Source: Candolleomyces eurysporus
Lineage: Eukaryota; Basidiomycota; Agaricomycetes; Agaricales; Psathyrellaceae
DNA length: 40,356 nt
Direction of reading: 5' to 3'
Assembly: GCA_027579435.1 (NCBI GenBank)
Contig: JANBPK010001264.1
Coordinates: 1-40,356 of the forward strand
Positions 33,397 through 40,356 of the stretch are shown here, in pieces; the first letter of the stretch is position 1; each line of letters begins with the position of its first letter. The translations under genes and the position numbers were made by a program. Below the pieces are notes generated by a model. The model did no database searches and was not told where the DNA came from. It saw only the letters and a program-made list of their open reading frames with translations.

Positions 33397-34797
33397 GCAC
33401 TCCCTCGGGCAAGGACTTTCTGCTCCAATTCCGGAATGCGCTCGGTGAGCAAGTAGTTGTATTCCCACTGCAAGGTATCCTCGTCCGCGTGGAAACTATT
33501 GGTATCCGGATCGTGGCCGATCTGAGCGACGCGCTGCCTGGCCTGCATCAACTCCTTTTCAGATACATTGACATAGGGAGGGGGGTTCAAGTTTCTTGCT
33601 GCCCGAACTGTAGATCATTAGCTCGGCGCTGGACTTCAGGAGCGAGGAGTGAGGGTGCGGAAGATAGCGGAGGTGACGCTGGGTGGATGACGTAGGGTGC
33701 GGGAGAGGGAGCGTAGCCATTAGCACCTTGCCTGAGAGANCCCCCCTCCTGCCTCAGTCGTGATTTCCTCCGTATAAGATCCGATACCGAAAGCTTGTTT
33801 ACTGACTAGCTTTTACAGGAGATCGGTTTCCTGGTCTTTCACTCTAATCCCTGCCTGAGCACTTCCGACTCCTCCTCAGACTCCTGGAGAGCCTTCCTCT
33901 TCAGTTCTAGCTCGGTCTGGGCATCGAGCTGCGCAGCCTTAGTGAAGTCTCGCTCCTTCTTCACTTCTTCGAGTTGGGTGCGTAGTCCCGAGGCATTGAG
34001 ACTCGCGCGCTCCTTCGTATTCTCCGGCTCGGCTGTCTTCGTTGCCAAAGAAGCTTTGACACTGTCCCTGTCTTTAGCCACCTCTTCGAGGCATGAAGTC
34101 CTGGGATATTGGCGCTGGACTTCTCCCTTTCCATGATCTTCACTTTGGCTGTCTTCGCCGTCAAAGCAGACTTGGCCTCGTTCAGCGCTTCCAGGAGCTT
34201 GACCTTGTCGGCCTGGAGATCCAGAGTCAGCCGGGTTAACGCCGATCGGGTCTCGTTGAGGTCGTCGTTCAGTTTGCGTTCGCGTTCCCAGTGGGCCTGG
34301 CACTCCGCCGACAGCATGTCGCGCTCCTTCCGGCTTGTTTCGAGCGCTTGGTTCCGAGTCAGCTCGTTGTTGACCTATTTCAGTGACAGGCCTTGACGGT
34401 TGAGCTTGGCTTGAGCTTCGCGTATTTCGAATCGGATGTTCTCCAGTTCCTGCTCTTGGTTCGTCTTGAAAGAGTCGAATTGACTCGCGATCAAGGACTG
34501 GGTAGTAGGTGGTTGAGTGAGTGTCTACATCCCGTCAAGTGATGGACGAGGGTAAACCTTTGGGCAATCGTCCCAAGCTCCCCACTTACTGAATGGAGAA
34601 CTCACCCTGAAGCTTCTCCCACTCAGACGGGGAACCTCGTTCTTTTTCTCCCGATCCGCCTTTCCAATATGGGTGGCGGATTGCAAGTATCCGAAAGTCT
34701 TCTGGATGTTGTTCATGCGTCCGTTCAAGGTATTTCTGAGACCCTCGAACTCCTTCTCGAGGACCAAACCGGCGGCAGTTTCTTTAATAGGTTTTCT
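33396..34797 (-). pseudogene. 5'-truncated, frame-broken copy of the GTPase/coiled-coil gene (coiled-coil half only)
   Basis: It aligns with 24535-25990 of the copy-2 GTPase gene. Matching pieces include LLTERIPELEQKVLARGSAF, PPYVNVSEKEL, ERKLNDDLNETRSALT, LQADKVKLLEALNEAKSALT and RNTLNGRMNNIQKT. Frameshifts separate these blocks (for example the SANIPGLHASKRW break near 34090), and one N lies at 33740. The homology ends at about 34797, inside the part after the G domain, so P-loop and GTPase motifs are absent. The C-terminal end abuts the truncated caspase at about 33396. No start or intact product is expected. Confidence 0.85.
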
Positions 34798-34912
34798 CAG
34801 ACGTTTAGTTGGGCTCAGAGTGTACGCCGTGCACAAAAGTCACTCGAATAACAAATAGGCCAGTTCCCTTTGTCGAGTCGCTAACAAGTGTATTCACTCA
34901 AATTGTGGACCG
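34798..34912. other. Junction sequence after the coiled-coil pseudogene
   Basis: About 115 bases with no match noticed elsewhere in the window. It separates the 5' break of the coiled-coil pseudogene from the inverted copy of the small gene. Confidence 0.35.
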
Positions 34913-35262
34913 ATGCAGCAGCGACGACGACGATATCCTAGGGTCCATTTCATCTTGAGCTATGGTGCCTGCTTCATACCGTTTACGGAACCTCGATGCT
35001 CATCGTTGTTGGACTTGCTGGGATACCTGGCGAACATCGTCCAATAAAACTCGATCCCCGGCCGCGTTTCGTTGCAAGTTCGTGACCACAATCGGATCAG
35101 TGGAGAATCGAGAAATCATCCCTAACTCAGTCATCTTCCTTCCGTGTCCTGGCCGACCCGCCTCCGGCGAGCGACAGCAACCGTCGAGTCAAACGATATT
35201 GCCAATGGACTCAGAGGGTGGGATGATAATGATTCGAAGAGTAGTTCCCTGACATCATACAT
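34913..35262 (-). pseudogene. Inverted second copy of the small unidentified gene
   Basis: On the minus strand it begins MYDVRELLFESLSSHPLSPL and contains ISFDSTVAVARRRRVGQDTE, matching 27288-27660 (+). The shared upstream part extends to about 35375. The second block keeps PIVVTNLQRNA and RVLLDDV, but several differences at the proposed splice sites and later stops suggest it is not functional. Its orientation is opposite to the left copy relative to gene B. Confidence 0.4.
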
Positions 35263-35401
35263 TTTTAAAAATTGAATAAGAATCTTACAACTGCCCGCTC
35301 GATTTCTACGTTTCTGAAGTATGGTTGGAGATGTTGGAGATGATATCAACCTTGAATTCTTTATCATGGTGAAGGCTCGCGTGCGTTTCGAGCAGGAAAA
35401 C

Positions 35402-35566
35402 TCTTAGGCTCAACCAGAACGCGGCTGACGCGGCTGACACGGCTCCACGGGTAGAAAAGAACAGTCTGCTTCGAAACCCTTACACGTCAGCCCCTTTCTC
35501 CTTGCCTGATCATATTTAGCTCAAACAAAGGTGGTTTTCTCTGGAATTCCGCCCCTACGAACCACC
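35402..35566 (+). promoter_or_regulatory. Promoter/5' leader of gene B copy 2
   Basis: Near-identical to 30420-30577, with a small duplication of GCGGCTGAC and with the TATA-like run changed (GGGTAGAAAAGAACAG in place of CTATAAAAAAACAG). It ends in CCACCATG. Gene A is not next to it here; the inverted small-gene copy lies upstream instead. Confidence 0.5.
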
Positions 35567-36155
35567 ATGACACTCAATGGCGCCCCGGTCACCACATTCC
35601 TCGAGGCCGCTCGCAACTTCGTTGAACACGTCTGGCAACAGATCCTTTCTAACTTCTACCCTGTTGAAGATGTTCCTGTGCCTCCCTGCCTCCCGATTCC
35701 CCTTCCCTCCGAGTCCCTGCGAGTTTCGTTCGCGCTGCCAAATGCGTTCCTGGGGGAAATTGAGTTAGATTTCGTACGACTCGTATTCATCTTACTGGTC
35801 GTACTCCTGGTGGTCGTCTTGTCTCTATCTGCGATTCTCAGGTCTCTATCTGCGATTCGCAGGTCTCGAGCTCGTCTCTCCGAGTCCCCCGAGTTACCAC
35901 CGGCAACCCTGGGCTATGACCTCGCGGGTGTAGTCATTCGCGCAGTGGGAACTGGGCCACTCGCCGACGACGTGTATTTGGCCGTTCTACAACAACTTCA
36001 AGAGCACCGCAAGCTGATCAAGATGTCAGAAGTCGATGGGAACGGTGAGTCGTCCTGCTGATGTCTCCGCCTCGTACCTTACTGAAGCTACTCCAGAGCC
36101 TATTCTCAACCTTTCAACTGAGCTTGGACCCGAACACGACCCTTTCTCCGCATGA
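35567..36155 (+). CDS. Unidentified single-pass membrane protein (gene B, copy 2), shorter tail
   Basis: It starts MTLNGAPVTTFLEAARNFVE and keeps the Pro-rich region, a membrane segment (VRLVFILLVVLLVVVLSLSA) with a short local duplication (LSAILRSLSAIRRSRA), and the juxtamembrane part DLAGVVIRAVGTGPLADDVY. The intron is kept (GTGAGT at 36045 to CTCCAG at 36099). The second exon reads PILNLSTELGPEHDPFSA and then stops at TGA 36153-36155. In copy 1 the aligned codon is CGA (Arg), so a C to T change made the stop, and the RRAS repeats behind it have collapsed. The membrane-anchored part is intact, so a short product is possible. Confidence 0.55.
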
Positions 36156-36690
36156 CAACGACGCGCCTTTCAACAACGACGTGCCTCCAGGGACTATCCC
36201 GAGGCTGACGATGATGTCATTCAAGCCTCTTGACACGAACTCGTTGAGTCTGACTACGGGAGGCTACATAGCACCAACCCGCCAGTCTATTATCCAGATT
36301 GCTTGTGTCTGATATTTTTTCTGCATGTGTATAATTTTCTTCTCGGATTTTCTCTCGGCTTCTTGTCTCTCAATTATGGACCCCTCTTGCATCTACCTTT
36401 ACCTTGCAAATATATGATGTAGTGCATTCCTCTCGGGTTTCTCTCTCTCTCGATCTCAATATAGACCTCCTTGCATGTGTGTACCATAGAATCTTTACGG
36501 CAGCACATTTCAGAGACCGTTTAATGCATTTTTCCCTAGGATCGAACTCGACGCTTGCAATTTCGACAGCTATATCATCATCGGAACCATGACGTCGTCG
36601 TAAGAGTTGTTAGTAGACTGATGCCGCCAACAGGCAGCTCTTTCCTTCCCGGAGCATCGACACACATTCCAACAATATTCCAGCAACATT
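36156..36690. other. Gene B copy 2 3' flank followed by a fragment of caspase upstream sequence
   Basis: 36300-36560 matches the 3' flank of gene B copy 1 (CTTCTCGGATTTTCTCTCGG, GGACCTC and CATAGAATC blocks). 36613-36690 (TAGACTGATGCCGCCAACAG, ATTCCAGC) resembles 38545-38610 upstream of the intact caspase. So the gene B to caspase order is still visible, but the caspase now lies 2 kb further on. Confidence 0.5.
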
Positions 36691-37437
36691 CCAGCCGCCA
36701 GCGCCTTTATGGCTTGTTCTTTCGTGACAATGGTTCATCAAACCTACTCTGGCTGATATCTTCTGCATCCTAGCCAAGGCCCCTCGCGTAAGGCGTGTGG
36801 GGGCGTGTGAAAAACGACGCCAGCCCCTTTGTCGAAGACTTTGTCCCTCCCCAGCTTTTTCCACCCGCAGAGCCTGGCTTCCTTGTCTACTCCCCCTCAG
36901 GATCTCGTCAACACCTGTGGCCTGATTTTGTTTTACATCTTTGCTTCCATCAGCTTCGTACTCGTGTCCCTACCAAATTTCCAGGTATTCAATTGTTCCA
37001 GAGGAGCCGCAGGAGAAACTCGAGCCTCCTGTGGATTGTAACTCCGTCCCTGACCGATAAAGCACCACGCCTTGTCGAGGAGGTGATTTTCAATCACTTC
37101 AGAGACTGTGAGTCCGAGCCCTATTGTCGGAAGAAGCGATGCGTTATATCCAAAAAGATCGAGGTCCGTTTAGATATTGTATCGTGCTTTGCCCAGCTTC
37201 GTTGCTCACTCTCTTTTCTTTTCAGACCTATCCCTCCAGCCACGGCCCAAACAAGCCTATTGAGATGTCTGAAGAGGTGGATGCTGCCCAATTATTCAAT
37301 GAGGTACACTTTCGCTCGCTTAGGGTACCAGTTCGACGACTGAATCCTACTAGCACCTCGCCCTCCTGGTGAGGTATTTCCGACATCGACAGACTAGCCT
37401 CAATGTGGAAGCATAAGCACATACCAACAACCTCCTA
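36691..37437 (+). pseudogene. Inverted, 5'-truncated copy of gene A (C-terminal part)
   Basis: It matches gene A from about residue 300 onward. DIFCILAKAPRVRR keeps the frame briefly and then a shift destroys the membrane segment. A later block reads APRLVEEVIFNHFRDCESEP and CRKKRCVISKKIE. The last intron has good ends (GTCCGT to TTTCAG, about 37164-37225) and leads to TYPSSHGPNKPIEMSEEVDA. Here the frame continues to a following intron and QTSLNVEA at about 37428, unlike the left copy, which stops after SEIS-type residues. There is no start codon or promoter, so it is a remnant. Confidence 0.65.
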
Positions 37438-38390
37438 TCGCGTCTCAAATCACCCGTCAACGTTCTTGAACTGTTCATCTCGATCTACTATATACATTAC
37501 TACTGATACTCGCACTCCCTGACATCCACAATCCATTTTCGTTCCTTCTGTCGGAATATTTTCCGATCTGCTGGGAAGGTACGACCTTTGTATCCTCCCT
37601 GTCGTCGCATTCCCTGACATTTCTCGGCACTCAGCATTGCGTTCCTGCTCCTCCCATCGATGAAACCGTAGCTCTACTGTCTCCCGTCGCGAATCCGCCG
37701 TGGTTGAGATTGTCGATGTCGGTGATGATGATGAATGGGAGGGCCACGAATTTGCAAGGTGCGCTCTTTTACGAGATTCTCCCCGTTCCCTTCCCTGACA
37801 TTCCAATATCCAGCCTGTTTCTCCTGTTGTTTTGGATAATACCACTCTGCTGTCTCCCGTCGCGAAATCCGCCACGGCCGAGGTTGTCGACGACGATGTA
37901 GAAGCACAGACTCCCCCAATCCCTTCCCAATCCGCTTTAGCGCTCTTCAAACGGTCCCAGAAAAATCTCAAAAACAACTTGCTGCGCGTCCCTCGAGCTC
38001 ACCGTTGTTCCTGGGAGCGTTCCTCGGCTACCGTGACTCATGATCACGCGCCTCCCCCCCCGTTATGCAGGGCACTGACATTGGGTACCCTCTCTCCTTG
38101 CCACCATCCACTCTGCCGAACCGCTTTCTCGACGACGCTCCGCTGGCCGAATCTCGCTCAAACCCCCATATTTTACGAACCCTTTTCTCCATCGATTTAT
38201 TCCTTATTTTCTTGTCCTATTTATTGTTAAAATTACCTCAATATGCTCGCGGGGAGTCAAAAGCGCGCTTTATCTCCTTCGGACTTGACTCTGGCATATG
38301 TTTTCGAAATTTCTTTCGGAATTGTCTCCCGGATTGCCATATCATTATCTCTTCTCAATTGTACACCATCTTGTTTCTATAATTCTACTG
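37438..38390 (+). other. Second copy of the module array and 3' flank
   Basis: Two modules with CCGTCGCGAATCCGCCGTGG (37686) and CCCGTCGCGAAATCCGCCAC (37857) cores at 175-base spacing correspond to modules 1 and 3 of the left array. MDNTTLLSPVAKSATAEVV starts at 37832. The upstream exon-like part (TCCGATCTGCTGGGAAG then GTACGA) and the AT-rich 3' flank up to about 38390 are also conserved. One module fewer than on the left points to gain or loss of a tandem unit. No start codon is clear. Confidence 0.4.
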
Positions 38391-38740
38391 TGCTATCTTC
38401 ACGTTCCAAAGTTATAGTCAATATTCCAATGTAGGCGCTGTCTACGTACTTGCGCGTACGAGAGCGCTCGCTAACTGCATAGTAAGCTGAAGACTTCCAT
38501 TTGACAACTACATCGTTGAGCGTCACGCCTACGACGTCCGTAGACTGAACTTCAGTGATGCCGCTAATGCCGCCAGCGTGCAGCTCTCTTCGACACATTC
38601 CAGCTGCCAGCTTGATGCCCCGAAATGGGAGGTATTTAATATGGGCGCTGTCGAAGCCATACCCATAGCCCAGCCTTTCGTCGCACGTTGCCTTGTTCAC
38701 CTTGTCCGCGATCCACGACTAAGCTCCTCCAATACGAACG
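38391..38740. promoter_or_regulatory. Upstream region of the intact caspase gene
   Basis: About 350 bases. 38545-38740 matches the region before the caspase pseudogene and a fragment at 36613-36690 (CACATTCCAGC block). A GGTATTTAATATGG AT-rich element lies at 38631-38644, about 100 bases before the ATG. An ATG at 38641 opens a frame that stops at 38758-38760 and is not the caspase start. Confidence 0.45.
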
Positions 38741-40356
38741 ATGGCATCGAGGTGGGGTAACCGTTCACATGCTGGTTCCTGTCGTCCTCAAGGTCTCACA
38801 CCTTCACAGTTCGACAGGCTCCCGCCGACTCTTTGCCATAACCATCGGCATCGATGATTACACGCCAGAGACTGGGTTCAGCAAGCTCAAGGGTGCTGTC
38901 CGCGACGCTGATAGAATTCGGAGCTGGCTCACCGATGACCTCAATGTTCCACCACCCCAAATTCGAGACCTTCGAGACAAAGCGGCCACCAGAAATGCCA
39001 TCATTAAAGCACTTGAAGACTTATCTACCGATTCAAGGATACAGCGTGACGATCCCATATTGATCTACTACGCGGGCCATGGAACAGAAGCTCCTGCACC
39101 TAAGAAATGGCGTTGGGATTCTCCTCAAATCCAGATGATCGCGCCTTGGGATTTCAAGCATCGTGACGGCGCTAGCCGCATTACCCAAGGAATTCCAGAT
39201 CGTACCCTGGGCGTACTCCTCACTAGACTTGCGGCAGAGAAGGGAAATAATATTGTACGTCATCTGTCTCTTCACGATGTGGTGCAACGTCTGACTTGGA
39301 CCAGACGGTGATCCTCGACTCCTGCCACTCCGGCTCTGGGACGCGATCAGGATCGGACATCAGAGTCAGAGGAGGACCTTGCGAAGGGGATATCCCCGAA
39401 GACCTAGACGATCACCTGGTCAAGAAAGAATCTAGCCATCGAGGGGCGCGAGTTCCCGACAAGTTTCGACATCATGGACTACGATCCCACGTCCTTTTGG
39501 CTGCCTGTGCCCCTCATGAACGCGCCCACGAAGTCAAGACGTCTGGGGCTTTTACTGACGCCCTACTCGGGGCGTTGAAAGGAGCCAATACTGCCGAGTT
39601 AACGTACGAGGGCTTGATAGAACGGATGGAGACTTTGACATCGTATGTTTCCCTCGAGTCTTCAGGCGTGATATTCTAAATCGTGGTTAGACAAACGCCC
39701 CAGTGCGAAGGTCGCTACAGGACCCGGTTCCTTTTCGACAGAAAAGTTGCCAATACAAAGCCTGTCTTGAACGCGACCCTGAAAAAGAAGACATTGACCA
39801 TTGCTGGTGCCGGGGCAATCCACGGGATATCTATCGGGAGCAAATTTGCCATCTGGAACTCGGGAACTGATTTGGACAAGAAACCTCTAGAGATAGTGAC
39901 CGTTGAAAAGGTCAAGGGACACGAGTCGTTCGCCACACTCAGCAAGAAAGCCGATTCTAAATCACTTGTCGCCCAGATTAAACACAATCCCTTGCCCAAA
40001 CTTTCGATCTACGTTCCCAAAACTATCCAAAGCATGGAGTGCTTCATGAACTTGTTCTCAGAAGGCGAAGGCCGGCGCCCATTGGGGATCACCGTCACCG
40101 AGGATAAAACCCTTGCCAGTGTTGGTCTTACCTACCTCGATGAACACGACGAAATTGGATTTGAAATGCTGAAACCGAAAGACCAAGATCAGAAAATCCG
40201 TCACACAATCGACCCCACTGTCGAAGATCTTCATGGAGCATTGGAACATCTCTGCCACTATTACTATCACCGCGATCGCGCCGATGAAATCAGGAAGGAG
40301 CCGGTGACCATTGGAGAAGGAAAAGATAAAACCCCATTCTCATCCAAATTCACCAT
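38741..40356 (+). CDS. Caspase-domain protein (peptidase C14, metacaspase-like), 3' end outside window
   Basis: Exon 1 is 11 bases (38741-38751); introns are 38752-38809, 39255-39304 and 39643-39690. The spliced protein begins MASSSTGSRRLFAITIGIDD, then LKGAVRDADRIRSWL. The p20-type core has ILIYYAGHGTEA (catalytic His about 94) and TVILDSCHSGSGT (catalytic Cys about 159), followed by the p10-like part SHVLLAACAPHERAHEV, GAFTDALLGALKG and YEGLIERMETLTS. A C-terminal extension starts QTPQCEGRYRTRFLFDRKVA and runs open to the window end with GAIHGISIGSKFAIWN. This architecture is known in expanded Agaricomycete caspase families; metacaspases usually cut after Arg/Lys, and the target is unknown. 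Frame and splice sites are clean, unlike the copy at 32283. Confidence 0.88.

Larger units (their letters stand above)
36691..38390 (+). repeat. Large dispersed inverted duplication, right arm
   Basis: The opposite-strand match to 27665-29570. The order along the arm (gene A C-terminus, last intron, exon before the modules, modules, AT-rich flank) is the same in both arms when read in the transcript direction. Confidence 0.75.

Noticed and set aside
27665..38390. Inverted duplication as terminal inverted repeats of a giant transposon
   Set aside because: The arms are full gene segments with uneven decay, the order inside is shuffled, and no transposase, helicase or target-site duplication was seen between or around them.
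38641..38760. ATG at 38641 as the caspase start
   Set aside because: That frame stops at 38758-38760; the ATG at 38741 with an 11-base first exon joins the caspase frame exactly and is conserved in the pseudogene copy.
1..40356. CRISPR arrays, bacterial insertion sequences, rRNA or tRNA genes
   Set aside because: No regular short repeats with spacers, no transposase motifs, and no convincing cloverleaf or rRNA sequence were seen by eye on either strand.

Overview
The window looks like a draft assembly from a mushroom-forming or related basidiomycete (Agaricomycetes-like). Genes are split by many introns of about 35-70 nt with GT-AG ends, gene spacing is tight, and the second half carries gene families typical of Agaricomycetes (caspase-domain proteins and P-loop GTPase/coiled-coil proteins). 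No bacterial features are seen. Single N bases occur at about 400, 13783, 14032, 21857, 21860, 30292, 31875 and 33740. The species cannot be named from the sequence alone.

Left half (1-21.4 kb) is ordinary single-copy gene space. It opens with a piece of mitochondrial ribosomal protein bL27m abutting the 3' part of a HAD sugar/polyol-phosphatase gene. Then come a sugar transporter (-), a Gfo/Idh/MocA oxidoreductase (+), a DUF1479 oxygenase-like protein (+), a HAD glycerol-3-phosphatase-like enzyme (+), an ERCC6L2-type SNF2 helicase (+), an F-box-like/LRR protein (-), the ER-associated ubiquitin-conjugating enzyme Ubc7 (+) and a NYN-domain putative nuclease (+).

Right half (21.3-40.4 kb) is a rearranged multigene region. 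It holds two GTPase plus coiled-coil genes in tandem (-), the second with a damaged GTPase domain. It also holds a small conserved reading frame, an array of about 170-bp exon-like modules, a multi-pass membrane protein (gene A) divergent from a single-pass membrane protein with an Arg-Arg-Ala-Ser-rich tail (gene B), and a caspase pseudogene. Almost all of this is present a second time between 33.4 and 40.4 kb, but shuffled: a 5'-truncated coiled-coil pseudogene, the small frame (inverted), a second gene B, an inverted and decayed gene A plus module block, and an intact caspase gene that runs off the window end.

The repeated neighbourhood (P-loop GTPase with coiled coil, membrane proteins sharing a very short bidirectional promoter, caspase) is the most unusual part. 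The families suggest a signalling or cell-death/self-recognition locus under birth-and-death evolution, but that role is inference. Exon boundaries were placed by eye from splice signals and reading-frame continuity.
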